Part shown: piece by piece, positions 6,990-13,788 of the stretch
Position numbering within the stretch: the first letter of the stretch is position 1
How the letters are laid out: the number at the start of each line of letters is the position of its first letter
Assembly: GCA_949127925.1 (NCBI GenBank)
Contig: CASBQX010000376.1
Location: forward strand, 1 to 17,722
Length of the DNA: 17,722 nt
Direction: 5' to 3'
DNA from: Synechococcales cyanobacterium PMM_0002
Lineage (GTDB): Bacteria; Cyanobacteriota; Cyanobacteriia; Elainellales; Elainellaceae
Translations under genes and position numbers: made by a program
The notes under the pieces: generated by a model
The model's database searches: none
The model's input: only the letters and a program-made list of their open reading frames with translations
Told to the model about the DNA's origin: nothing

Positions 6990-8156
6990 CTAGCGAACGT
7001 CGGTGCCTAGGAGTTCGGCGATCGCCTGTCGCTCTACTGGCGTTTCAGTGGGAATATCTCCCCGAGTATCGGCAATCAGCCAGTCTAGTGCGGCGGCTTG
7101 CACATCGATTGAGGCACCTGTTTTGTCAACACAATAGCGACCAAAGACGAGCTTGTCTACTAGTCGCACACCGGGACCTAGGCGAGAATATTCGAAAATG
7201 ACGCTGTTATCGACAGTGGCACCGCTGCAAATATGACAGCTAGGCCCAATCATGGAGGGGCCAATAATCCTGGCTCCATCCTCAATTTTGGTCATGCCGC
7301 CAATGTAGACAGGGCCTTGAATATCCACCTTATCCCAGTTCACCGCCACATTAATGCCCGTGTAAATTCCAGGAGCTACCTCATGACCTGGAATGGAAAC
7401 GTTTTTGACCTGCCCCGTTAAGACGCTGCGGATCGCGTGCCAGTAGTCGGGCACTTTACCAATATCGACCCATTCAAAGTCCATTGGGATACCGTAGAAC
7501 GGCGCGCCTTCTGCGACTAGTTTGGGGAAGAGGTCGCTACCAATATCAAATTCTTCGCCTGATGGAATATGGTCAAAAATTTCGGGTTCGAAAATGTAAA
7601 TCCCGGTGTTGATGCTGGTGCTTAAGGCTTCTTCGACACTAGGCTTTTCTTGGAAGGCTTGGATGCGTCCCGACTCATCGGTCACAACCACTCCGTAGCT
7701 AGACACTTCCTCTTTGGGTACAGTTTTCATCACGATGGTGGCGATCGCCCCTTTCTCGCGATGCCAGCGGACAGCTTCGGTCAAATCTAAATCAATTAGG
7801 GCATCACCGCAGAGCACCACAAACGTATCATCAAAGAACCCAGCAAAATCTTGAACCCGTCGCATCCCACCTGCGGAACCAAGGGCTTGCCCCACTAGTT
7901 CGCCATCTACGATGCGTCCCTCAAACGAATAGGCAATTTCAACCCCAAACCGCTGACCATCGCGAAAATAGCTTTCGATTTCGTAGGCAAGATGGCTCAC
8001 GTTCACCATAATTTCGTCAAAGCCGTGCTGCCGAAGGAGTTCTAACAGAAACTCCATCACGGGCTTTTGCAAAATTGGGATCATGGGCTTGGGGACTGTG
8101 TAGGTAATGGGCCGCACGCGCGTACCTTTACCAGCAGCGAGGATCATGGCTTTCAT
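6990..8156 (-). CDS. Sugar-nucleotide pyrophosphorylase (mannose-1-phosphate guanylyltransferase type)
   Basis: This 388-residue cytosolic enzyme would make an NDP-sugar plus PPi from an NTP and a sugar 1-phosphate. The nucleotidyltransferase domain starts MKAMILAAGKGTRVRPIT, with the GxGTRxxP nucleotide-binding loop at 9-16 and KPM at 23-25. It continues with LGSAGGMRR (92-100), the metal-binding GDALID (117-122), EKP (170-172) and NTGIYIFEP (183-191). From about 250 to 345, hexapeptide-like turns (GPVYIGG, GARIIGPSMIGP, GATVDNSVI) indicate a left-handed beta helix. Cyanobacterial proteins of this type are usually labelled mannose-1-phosphate guanylyltransferase, but glucose-1-phosphate as substrate is not excluded. 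It lacks the phosphoglucomutase-like domain of the longer (~840 aa) cyanobacterial paralogues. Its product would feed glycan synthesis, for example the sugar transferase at 10603. Confidence 0.9.
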   Translation of the reverse strand: MKAMILAAGKGTRVRPITYTVPKPMIPILQKPVMEFLLELLRQHGFDEIMVNVSHLAYEIESYFRDGQRFGVEIAYSFEGRIVDGELVGQALGSAGGMRRVQDFAGFFDDTFVVLCGDALIDLDLTEAVRWHREKGAIATIVMKTVPKEEVSSYGVVVTDESGRIQAFQEKPSVEEALSTSINTGIYIFEPEIFDHIPSGEEFDIGSDLFPKLVAEGAPFYGIPMDFEWVDIGKVPDYWHAIRSVLTGQVKNVSIPGHEVAPGIYTGINVAVNWDKVDIQGPVYIGGMTKIEDGARIIGPSMIGPSCHICSGATVDNSVIFEYSRLGPGVRLVDKLVFGRYCVDKTGASIDVQAAALDWLIADTRGDIPTETPVERQAIAELLGTDVR

Positions 8157-8326
8157 AGATATTGATCTAACCCTGGGCTAATTTACTACCGTACAAACAA
8201 ATCTAAAAGATACAGCCTGTCACCAGTGTTCCCTATATTTTGGCGATCGCCAGGGGGCACTGGGTAATTTCACAGAATCTTCGTCAGGTCTGACTTATCC
8301 TTCACGCTACCCTAGCTCTAATCCGG

Positions 8327-9169
8327 CTAGTCTAACAAGGAAATTACGGAGATATCGACGGGTTGCGCCTGCTCTTCGTCCGTTAAACTGCGGACTCGCA
8401 AATCTTGATAAAACTCTTCCTGGAAAAGCTCTACCTTAGACTGAGCCGAGAGAAAAAGCAGCGCCCAAAACACCCCGACGCGATCGCTTTGGAGCGAGTG
8501 GTGTTGGTTGGTTTGCTGAATCACCTCACAGGCGTCAGAGCTAACCCACAAATCTAGCAACGCCTCAAACTCCATCCACTCTTCACCTTGGCGAACTTCT
8601 TCCCAATGGTCTTGTAAAAATTGCTCCAGTGCGGCGGCAATTTCAGACAAGTTTTCCTGGTGTGCCAGTTCGGTAATGGCACGAACAGCCTGACTATGCG
8701 ATTGGGGCCGAGGGCGACGCATCCGCTGCCGGGGTTTTTGGTCGGCTACGGCGGTGGCCATCACTTCCAATTGGGTAATCAGCTCTTTGAGCGTCACCCG
8801 ACGACTTTGGACTGGTCGCGCCACCGCGCGCCGCCGAATTCGTCGCTCTAGACTAAGCGGCAGCGGGCTACCCACCACTTCATCGTCCGAAAACTCGTCT
8901 TCTGGCTCAGTTTCCTCCTGGGTGCCCGAACGCGCCAAGCTGTCTGCTTTCAGCAACACCAGCATCGACGCATACAAAAACGCCTGCCCCGATTGAGACA
9001 AGTCTGTTTCATATAGGGTTCTCCCTGCTTCAACGGCCTGGACGGGCTGCAACTGGCTCAAGAAGCGATCGATCACCTCAATCACCTTGACATCCCAAGG
9101 GTCAATTTCTCCACGCTCTGCCAAGTCTATTAAGAGGGCGATCGCATTTTGTGCTAGCGATAGAGCCAT
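8327..9169 (-). CDS. scpA: Segregation and condensation protein A
   Basis: This is the kleisin subunit that bridges the heads of SMC and binds ScpB in the condensin-like complex that compacts the chromosome. The 280 residues begin MALSLAQNAIALLIDLAERGEIDPWDVKVIEVIDRFL, split here into ALLIDLAERGEIDPWDV (11-27) and KVIEVIDRFL (28-37), the ScpA N-terminal helical block that contacts SMC. FLYASMLVLLKADSL (64-78) continues that domain. The middle (about 79-165) is acidic and then Arg-rich and is a variable linker. The C-terminal part (about 215-280, with VGVFWALLFLSAQSKVELFQEEFYQDL) is the winged-helix region for the SMC head. The length is usual. It lies downstream of the LapA-domain gene and the 34-aa peptide gene on the same strand. 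Confidence 0.92.
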   Translation of the reverse strand: MALSLAQNAIALLIDLAERGEIDPWDVKVIEVIDRFLSQLQPVQAVEAGRTLYETDLSQSGQAFLYASMLVLLKADSLARSGTQEETEPEDEFSDDEVVGSPLPLSLERRIRRRAVARPVQSRRVTLKELITQLEVMATAVADQKPRQRMRRPRPQSHSQAVRAITELAHQENLSEIAAALEQFLQDHWEEVRQGEEWMEFEALLDLWVSSDACEVIQQTNQHHSLQSDRVGVFWALLFLSAQSKVELFQEEFYQDLRVRSLTDEEQAQPVDISVISLLD

Positions 9170-9238
9170 GGGCGTTCAAACAACGTAGGTAAGCGGAGAC
9201 GGAGGACAGACGCACGGCAGCCTGTTCTAGAGGAGCAC

Positions 9239-9343
9239 TCATCTGGTACTAGTACGCACCAAGTAAACTGCCATGAGCACGATCAACCCCAATAGAGCAG
9301 ATGGTACCCAAAGACTCCAGAGATTGAGCGGTTGAACCTGCAT
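9239..9343 (-). CDS. Candidate 34-aa single-span membrane peptide
   Basis: A short open frame starts at ATG 9343 and stops at TGA 9241-9239. It begins MQVQPLNLWSLWVPSALL, continues with a hydrophobic stretch to about residue 29 and ends with the basic tail VRTSTR. The predicted single helix is about 18-20 residues with positive charge at the C-terminus, a build like the tiny subunits of thylakoid complexes (photosystems, cytochrome b6f, NDH-1). I cannot match it to a specific one. An in-frame TAA (9355-9353) lies only four codons upstream, so the start is constrained. The ribosome binding site is poor (AGG about 12 bases upstream). It lies between the LapA-domain gene and scpA in the same direction. 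Confidence 0.5.
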   Translation of the reverse strand: MQVQPLNLWSLWVPSALLGLIVLMAVYLVRTSTR

Positions 9344-9436
9344 GGAATCGGCTTACCTGTATGAGTTTAGCTCGTCGAGATGGGCAACCTGTCTAGCCAT
9401 GGCAGCTTGACAAAGAAAACCCACAGCTCCAGACAT

Positions 9437-9802
9437 TTATTTTGCAAAAATCTCTGTTACTTCTGCATCTTGGGTTTCAGGCTGAGACGCGGGCAATAGT
9501 CGCTGCTGTTCTTCTAGCTCCACCTTATAGCGCTGCACATCTTGCTCCAATTCTTGAATACGAACATCGCGACTCTGAAGTTCTTTTCCAGACTCCAACA
9601 AATTTTGCAGCTGATTCCACACACTGAAGACCCAAGCCAGTATGGCTCCAAGACCCATTGCCAGCAGCAACTCAATCGACAGTGGTGCCTGTAAATTTGT
9701 ACCTTCCACAATGTGGATCACCGCTGGCTCTGTATTCTCAATCCCAAACAGTACCAGAGCAAGGCAGATGACAAAGATGACGACAAAGTTAACTTGGCGC
9801 AT
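9437..9802 (-). CDS. LapA-domain (DUF1049) membrane protein
   Basis: This 121-residue inner-membrane protein has two spans: about 5-21 (VNFVVIFVICLALVLFG) and about 42-62 (IELLLAMGLGAILAWVFSVW). The pattern FGIENTEPAVIHI between them is typical of the LapA domain. After the second span comes an amphipathic coiled coil (about 64-105, rich in ELQSRD, IQELEQDVQRYKVELEEQQ) and a short acidic tail. In Enterobacteria LapA works with LapB in control of lipopolysaccharide synthesis; in cyanobacteria the role is not established. The start at 9802 is supported by AAGGA eight bases upstream. The long leader region upstream is described separately. Confidence 0.85.
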   Translation of the reverse strand: MRQVNFVVIFVICLALVLFGIENTEPAVIHIVEGTNLQAPLSIELLLAMGLGAILAWVFSVWNQLQNLLESGKELQSRDVRIQELEQDVQRYKVELEEQQRLLPASQPETQDAEVTEIFAK

Positions 9803-10022
9803 CAGCTAAATCCTTTAATCTTGCAGGCCATTAACAATGTCAATCTTGTCATGAGCGCGACTGTGATGTGTTTGCTAAGACGATTAGCGAGCGGCAGCCC
9901 CAGTTTAGTGGCGACCCATCACGGCAGCGCTTTGAGCATAGATTGACATGGAACAAAGTGTAACAGCTCAGCCGCTGCAATACAGCTAGGCCGCAATACA
10001 TCTAGACAGAAACGCTGCTGTA

Positions 10023-10041
10023 ACAGGCGTGAAAAGCCTGT
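10023..10041. other. Small inverted repeat
   Basis: ACAGGC (10023-10028) and GCCTGT (10036-10041) are exact reverse complements around a 7-base loop. This is a minor hairpin, about 30 bases to the left of the decamer array. It may be an operator or a structural element; its role is unknown. Confidence 0.35.
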
Positions 10042-10070
10042 GAGGGCAAGCTAGTCAAGGCGTTGGACAG

Positions 10071-10130
10071 AAATGGGAAGAGATGGGAAGAAACAGGAAG
10101 AGACAGGAAGAAATGGGAAGAAATAGGAAA
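10071..10130. repeat. Six tandem 10-bp purine-rich repeats
   Basis: The successive decamers are AAATGGGAAG, AGATGGGAAG, AAACAGGAAG, AGACAGGAAG, AAATGGGAAG and AAATAGGAAA, a run of 60 bases with consensus ARAYRGGAAG. Every unit is exactly 10 bp, close to one helical turn, so the GGAAG tracts face one side of the DNA. On the minus strand it is a pyrimidine-rich (CTTCC) tract that would be transcribed if the LapA-domain leader is long. Confidence 0.85.
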
Positions 10131-10167
10131 TTTACGGAGTCCAGATTTGTAATACTGTCCGTAAATT
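10129..10167. other. Stem-loop with perfect 10-bp arms
   Basis: AATTTACGGA (10129-10138) and TCCGTAAATT (10158-10167) are exact reverse complements with a 19-base spacer. The left arm overlaps the last decamer repeat. It can be an RNA hairpin on either strand or a DNA dyad for a protein. Confidence 0.6.
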
Positions 10168-10177
10168 GAATTTGTAT

Positions 10178-10242
10178 CCTGCGGTTGCAGGCAGTTTGGC
10201 GCTTAATTTACCGAGTTTTTGCGGGCAAACCCAAAAAAACTC
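10178..10242. other. Two further consecutive stem-loops
   Basis: CCTGC (10178-10182) pairs with GCAGG (10187-10191) around the tetraloop GGTT. Then GAGTTTTT (10213-10220) pairs with AAAAACTC (10235-10242), and the inner GGG/CCC stem (10223-10225 with 10230-10232) closes a CAAA loop. With the 10129-10167 stem this makes three hairpins in 114 bases. That density suggests a structured transcript, though no known RNA family is recognised. Confidence 0.5.
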
Positions 10243-10322
10243 AATCAATTGAACCAAGCCCCTGTTGGAGATGGTTTGAACCTACGCTTGTTGAAGCATT
10301 TCTGCCGTAAAACTACGGAAAT

Positions 10323-10351
10323 TTTCCAGGGCGGGTAGAGCTTTTTATAAT
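10323..10351 (+). promoter_or_regulatory. Candidate promoter for the sugar transferase gene
   Basis: A perfect -10 box TATAAT (10346-10351) lies 17 bases after TTTCCA (10323-10328), a four-of-six match to the -35 consensus. The -35 overlaps the near-palindrome GGAAATTTTCC (10317-10327), a possible operator. A start near 10358 would give a leader of about 245 bases before the coding region. Confidence 0.5.
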
Positions 10352-10602
10352 TACTTCCGTCAAACCTTTAAACAGCCTTGACTTAAATGAAGGTTCAAGC
10401 AAAGTCACTGGTTTGCTCTACTCATCGGCCATAGTCGGCTCCTATAGTTGCAAACAAGAGAGTCAAGAAAAGCTGACATCTATCGGTGATTCGACCCTGG
10501 CAAACCATAATCGCTCTTAAGGTCGTTGCTTGCCCCTCTCAACCCTGCCACTAATTTTGGGTGCAGGCTAACTGAACTGTAGAGGAACACAAGCACACCG
10601 TG

Positions 10603-11319
10603 ATGACGACTATTAAACTCTCCTCCTCGCTCTCGATCTGCTTTTCATCGCTCTTCGCCTACTCCTTAAACTACACTCGTGCCGTTCACTATCCGGACAC
10701 TCTGACAGGAGTGCATCAATCGGTCACGAGCAGAGGTAAGCGGTTAGTGGATATTGTGGGTGCGCTAATTGGCTTAATGATGACCGGGCTGATTTTTTTA
10801 CCCCTAGCTGCGGCTATTTGGCTAGACAGTCCTGGCCCCATCATATATGGTCAAATTCGCTGCGGCTTGAATGGTCGCCCGTTTCGGATTTGGAAATTGC
10901 GCTCAATGGTGGTTGATGCCGAACAGTGGAAGCACCTGGTGCAAAACGAAGCACAGGGCCACATCTTTAAGAACAGCAAGGACCCTCGTATTACCCGTGT
11001 GGGTTGCATCCTCCGTCGCACTAGCTTGGATGAATTGCCCCAGTTCTGGAACGTATTGCGGGGAGAGATGAGCATGGTAGGAACCCGCCCCCCGACACCA
11101 GATGAAGTGGAAAACTATAGTGCCTATCACATTCAACGGCTGCGGGTAAAACCTGGGATTACGGGTGAATGGCAGGTTAACGGACGTTCCCAGGTGAAAG
11201 ATTTCGAAGACATTGTAGAAATGGATTTGGCCTATCAAGCCAAGTGGTCGATTCGCTATGATATCCAACTGATTTTCAAAACGATCAAAGTGGTTTTGAA
11301 CAAAAGCGGTGCTTGCTAA
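10603..11319 (+). CDS. Polyprenyl-phosphate sugar phosphotransferase (bacterial sugar transferase)
   Basis: This membrane enzyme would transfer a sugar 1-phosphate from an NDP-sugar to undecaprenyl phosphate, the first step of exopolysaccharide or O-antigen assembly. Numbering from GTG 10600 (239 residues): a poorly conserved N-terminus, KRLVDIVGALIGL (47-59) leading into one hydrophobic membrane segment (about 49-76), then KLRSM (99-103), TRVGCILRRTSLDELPQFWN (132-151) with the catalytic Asp-Glu pair D144-E145, GEMSMVGTRPP (155-165) and KPGITGEWQVNGRS (184-197). These are the full signature of the WcaJ/RfbP/PglC-type domain. It is a short, single-domain member without the large N-terminal membrane domain of WcaJ. 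I use ATG 10603; GTG 10600 is directly adjacent, and AGAGGAA is too far upstream (about 16 bases) to decide. Confidence 0.92.
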   Translation: MTTIKLSSSLSICFSSLFAYSLNYTRAVHYPDTLTGVHQSVTSRGKRLVDIVGALIGLMMTGLIFLPLAAAIWLDSPGPIIYGQIRCGLNGRPFRIWKLRSMVVDAEQWKHLVQNEAQGHIFKNSKDPRITRVGCILRRTSLDELPQFWNVLRGEMSMVGTRPPTPDEVENYSAYHIQRLRVKPGITGEWQVNGRSQVKDFEDIVEMDLAYQAKWSIRYDIQLIFKTIKVVLNKSGAC

Positions 11320-11336
11320 ACCAGGCATGGCCTTTT

Positions 11337-11360
11337 ATTCAAGCGATTCAAGCGATTCAA
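11337..11360. repeat. Short 9-bp tandem repeat
   Basis: ATTCAAGCG occurs at 11337-11345 and 11346-11354, followed by a partial ATTCAA (11355-11360). It lies in the 118-bp gap between the sugar transferase and transglutaminase genes. It is probably a slippage product with no evident role. Confidence 0.5.
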
Positions 11361-11437
11361 CATGCTTCGCTAGATACAAACTAATTTGGCTCAGGTGCCG
11401 CAAGATGAGGATATTGTGAACCTTACCTTGATCAACC

Positions 11438-12250
11438 GTGCGACTTGAGACCGGATGCCAGATTAACTTTGAGGCCGACGAACCAACCCCACTAATTTTG
11501 ATGTTGCGCCCTCGTAGCGGGTTAGGGCGATGGATCGTGCAAGAAGAGTATGAGTTAGAACCCCCTGTACCCGTCGTAGAATATGCCGACAGCTACGGCA
11601 ACCTCTGTCAGCGTCTGGTAGCCCCCCAAGGGGCGTTCCGAGTGCGAACCTCCGCTTGTGTGGAAACGGCAGATGCCATAGATGTGCAGCCCGGTGCGCC
11701 TTTTATCCCTGTGGAGCATCTGCCCGATAGCGTGCTGCAATTTGTGCTGCCCAGCCGCTATTGTCAATCTGACTTGGTGGGTGATTTGGCCTTAACCATT
11801 GTGGGCGATGCGGCACCGGGCTATGACCAGGTAGAAGCCATTCGCCATTGGGTTCATACTCAAATCAGCTACCAATATGGCACCAGCAATGCGTCTACCT
11901 CAGCGCTTGATGCGATAGAGACACACGTTGGCGTCTGTCGTGATTTTGCTCATCTGGGCATTGCACTCTGTCGAAGCCTCAATATTCCTGCCCGGATGGT
12001 AGTAGGCTACCTGCACGGCTTAAAGCCAATGGATTTACATGCTTGGTTTGAGGTGTTTTTGGGCGGAGGAGATGGGTCATTTGTGGCAGGGCGCTGGTAC
12101 ACGTTTGACGCTACTCAAGCAGAGGCTAGGGGCAACCGAGTGGCGATCGCCTACGGACGAGATGCCGCTGATGTCGCGCTTGCTACCCAGTTTGGCCCCA
12201 TCCAATTGCTAGCAATGCAGGTTTGGGTGACACAGCTGGAACCGCCGTAA
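11438..12250 (+). CDS. Transglutaminase-like cysteine protease family protein
   Basis: This 270-residue cytosolic protein of the transglutaminase-like superfamily carries the full triad: Cys167 in GVCRDFAHL, His201 in MDLHAWFEVFL and Asp224 in YTFDATQ. The N-terminal beta domain (about 1-110, opening MRLETGCQINFEADEPTPLILMLRP, quoted here only in part as ADEPTPLILMLRP) is the usual bacterial transglutaminase N-terminal region. It is probably a peptidase or amidase acting on an isopeptide or peptide bond; the substrate is unknown. The start must be GTG 11438, because an in-frame TGA lies at 11429-11431 and no other start codon follows before conserved sequence. There is no clear Shine-Dalgarno. 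It may be co-transcribed with the sugar transferase gene 118 bases upstream. Confidence 0.9.
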   Translation: MRLETGCQINFEADEPTPLILMLRPRSGLGRWIVQEEYELEPPVPVVEYADSYGNLCQRLVAPQGAFRVRTSACVETADAIDVQPGAPFIPVEHLPDSVLQFVLPSRYCQSDLVGDLALTIVGDAAPGYDQVEAIRHWVHTQISYQYGTSNASTSALDAIETHVGVCRDFAHLGIALCRSLNIPARMVVGYLHGLKPMDLHAWFEVFLGGGDGSFVAGRWYTFDATQAEARGNRVAIAYGRDAADVALATQFGPIQLLAMQVWVTQLEPP

Positions 12251-12303
12251 TCGCGGCATTTGAACTATCCTGCACCGAAATTATGCAAAATTATTTAGGC
12301 GAA

Positions 12304-12939
12304 TTATCTAGACGAATTGCCGGGTACCAGCTCAGTATTGACTTCATTAAACGCTCGACGCTTTAAGTCTTCTGATTCAGTCCGGGGCAGCAAGTCAAAC
12401 GCCTGCCGCAGCACGTCGTCAATTTCTTCGTAGGGCACCATGCCGGTTTTGTTGAGTAGCACCTTGCCGCCTTTGTCAAACACTACCGTTTGAGGCACCA
12501 GTCCTTTGTAGTAATAGCCCGGTTCGGTGGGGTCGTAGCGCTCTTTAGGCGGAATTGAATCTGCCGTTACCGGGATCAAATTAGCAGCTCGACCATAGTA
12601 AGCATCTAAGCGGGATATGACTGGCGAAAAGGCTTTACTATCGCTGCTATCGTCTACATAGAGCACCAACACGGCTGGAGTATGGGCTTCTAGCGATTGA
12701 GCCAGGGTGACTCGGGGTGGTACTAGGTATCCGTTGCCGGCGTAGAGTGGGAAAATATTGCCATCGTAGCGATCGTCCGTTAAGCCAGCGATCGCCGTAG
12801 GCACGCCCCAACTGGTCAGGCATCCCAATCCCAGCAGCAGTACTACCAGAAACTTGGCAATCTTGACCTGAAGGCGAGACACCTGCTCAAGTTGCCGGGA
12901 GCAAACAGCCTGGACGGGAAGCATTTGAAGCAAACGCAT
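12304..12939 (-). CDS. Thioredoxin-fold thylakoid protein, PSI accumulation factor-like
   Basis: This 211-residue protein has a long basic N-terminus, one hydrophobic segment at about 29-43 and an AIAG-type cleavage or boundary at about 49-52. The rest reads as a thioredoxin-like domain: HTPAVLVLYVDDSSDSKAFSPVISRL, split as VLVLYVDDSSDSKAF, then YYKGLVPQTVVFDKGGKVL (cis-Pro position VPQTVVF), then a helix. The usual CxxC active site is absent: the place is taken by DSSDSKAF, with no Cys. It resembles proteins that I recall being labelled thylakoid membrane photosystem I accumulation factor, so a lumenal or thylakoid assembly role is likely, but this rests on memory of that family. TTG 12954 is an upstream alternative; neither start has a good Shine-Dalgarno. 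Confidence 0.75.
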   Translation of the reverse strand: MRLLQMLPVQAVCSRQLEQVSRLQVKIAKFLVVLLLGLGCLTSWGVPTAIAGLTDDRYDGNIFPLYAGNGYLVPPRVTLAQSLEAHTPAVLVLYVDDSSDSKAFSPVISRLDAYYGRAANLIPVTADSIPPKERYDPTEPGYYYKGLVPQTVVFDKGGKVLLNKTGMVPYEEIDDVLRQAFDLLPRTESEDLKRRAFNEVNTELVPGNSSR

Positions 12940-13013
12940 TGAATTTTTAACCAATGATGGACGAATCTGTAATCTGTGACCGTTTGTGATCTCCTTTGTT
13001 ATTTTGTCGCATC

Positions 13014-13031
13014 AGTGGCCTAAGTGGCCTA
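13014..13031. repeat. 9-bp direct duplication
   Basis: AGTGGCCTA occurs twice in tandem (13014-13022 and 13023-13031), in the gap between two minus-strand genes, just after the stop of the upstream gene. No role is visible. Confidence 0.4.
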
Positions 13032-13040
13032 AACAGTTCC

Positions 13041-13700
13041 CTATTTTTCTCGAAAGCTCTGAATCACCTGCTGCATTTCGGGTTGGTTGGTTGCGAACGC
13101 GGCGGGCGGTGTCCAAGCGAGAATTTGCACCAGCCGGGTTGGGGTTTCAACAACTGTGTGGAGATATACGACATCAATTTTGTTGAGAGAGCCACGGACT
13201 TCGTATTGCACGGCGGGGTACGATGGGTCGCTGCCAATTTGAGTCGTAGCGGTTGGCCCTGTCACCTGTGACTCGTCTAGCCGCCTGGTTAAATAGCCCT
13301 GAGTAATTTTGGAATAGTCGGCGGTAGTCATGTTATTCAAGTCGCGCCGATTTTGCACCAGTACGATCAGATACATTTGACGGGCGCGATTAGATGCCTG
13401 AATTTGAGCCTTGTCATTTAGTTCTGGATCGTTCAACCAGTCGGGCAACAGGTTGATTTCGCTTTTGCCATCGGTGGAGGTTAGGAACGTGGCTGGGGGG
13501 CTGGCGGGTGAGGTAGGCGGCAGCGGCGGCAGGCTGGGCAGGGTGACAACCGGGTCGATTGCGGCTTGCGGGGCGGGTGGACGGGAGCGATCGACGGCAT
13601 AGCCTGCGATCGCCACCCCTACTAGCAGCAGCAACGACACCTGCCGCGTTTGCTTTCGAGGTGAGAAGGAATGTAGAAGGTCTTTGATGCGGCTGTCCAT
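13041..13700 (-). CDS. Membrane-anchored protein of unknown function
   Basis: This is a 219-residue protein when started at ATG 13700 (MDSRIKDLLHSF). A basic N-terminus is followed by one membrane span (about 20-36, VSLLLLVGVAIAGYAV), a Pro/Ser-rich linker (about 41-71) and a globular domain (about 76-219) with NRARQMYLIVLVQNRRDL and a C-terminal MQQVIQSF helix. The alternating strands and the final helix recall PsbP/DcrB-like folds, but I cannot confirm that. The frame is open further upstream to 13868, which would overlap the receiver-DUF3685 gene, and the extra residues look non-coding, so I choose 13700. No Shine-Dalgarno precedes that ATG; instead a U-rich terminator-like element does. 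It is probably periplasmic or lumenal, anchored by its N-terminus. Confidence 0.72.
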   Translation of the reverse strand: MDSRIKDLLHSFSPRKQTRQVSLLLLVGVAIAGYAVDRSRPPAPQAAIDPVVTLPSLPPLPPTSPASPPATFLTSTDGKSEINLLPDWLNDPELNDKAQIQASNRARQMYLIVLVQNRRDLNNMTTADYSKITQGYLTRRLDESQVTGPTATTQIGSDPSYPAVQYEVRGSLNKIDVVYLHTVVETPTRLVQILAWTPPAAFATNQPEMQQVIQSFREK

Positions 13701-13701
13701 A

Positions 13702-13748
13702 GAATAAAAAAGTGGAATTGAAACTAGGCTAAAAAAGCCGGCAATTCC
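13702..13748 (-). terminator. Intrinsic terminator-like hairpin with U-run, immediately before a start codon
   Basis: On the minus strand GGAATTG (13748-13742) pairs with CAATTCC (13720-13714), and the inner GGCT (13739-13736) pairs with AGCC (13730-13727) around a T5 loop. The stem is followed by ACTTTTTTATTCT and then by the ATG at 13700. It sits 40-75 bases past the stop of the DUF3685 gene, so it may end that transcript or work as a leader attenuator for the next gene. Confidence 0.6.
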
Positions 13749-13788
13749 GTCAGGATAATTGAGATCCGAGTCGATGGTGTGAGGGGGC

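Larger units (their letters stand above)
9803..10602. other. Large non-coding region with repeats, hairpins and a promoter
   Basis: These 800 bases lie between the divergent LapA-domain and sugar transferase genes. From left to right they hold the LapA Shine-Dalgarno with a TTGACA-like box (minus, 9843-9838, no good -10), a small hairpin (10023-10041), six tandem decamers (10071-10130), three consecutive stem-loops (10129-10242), a promoter (10323-10351) and a leader of about 240 bases before the sugar transferase. No convincing gene is seen. The length and structure allow an unannotated RNA or a complex control region. Confidence 0.7.

Noticed and set aside
9353..9400. 15-codon minus-strand frame (MARQVAHLDELNSYR) just before the 34-aa peptide gene
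   Set aside because: No Shine-Dalgarno and no hydrophobic or conserved feature; it ends at the TAA that precedes the peptide gene.
10071..10130. Decamer array as a CRISPR
   Set aside because: Units are 10 bp and contiguous with no spacers, and no cas gene is present.
10378..10406. TTGACT as a -35 box
   Set aside because: The expected -10 position reads AAAGTC, which does not match; the TATAAT upstream is a better promoter.
10387..10434. 15-codon open frame in the leader of the sugar transferase (MKVQAKSLVCSTHRP)
   Set aside because: It has no Shine-Dalgarno, is short enough to occur by chance, and shows no regulatory codon run.
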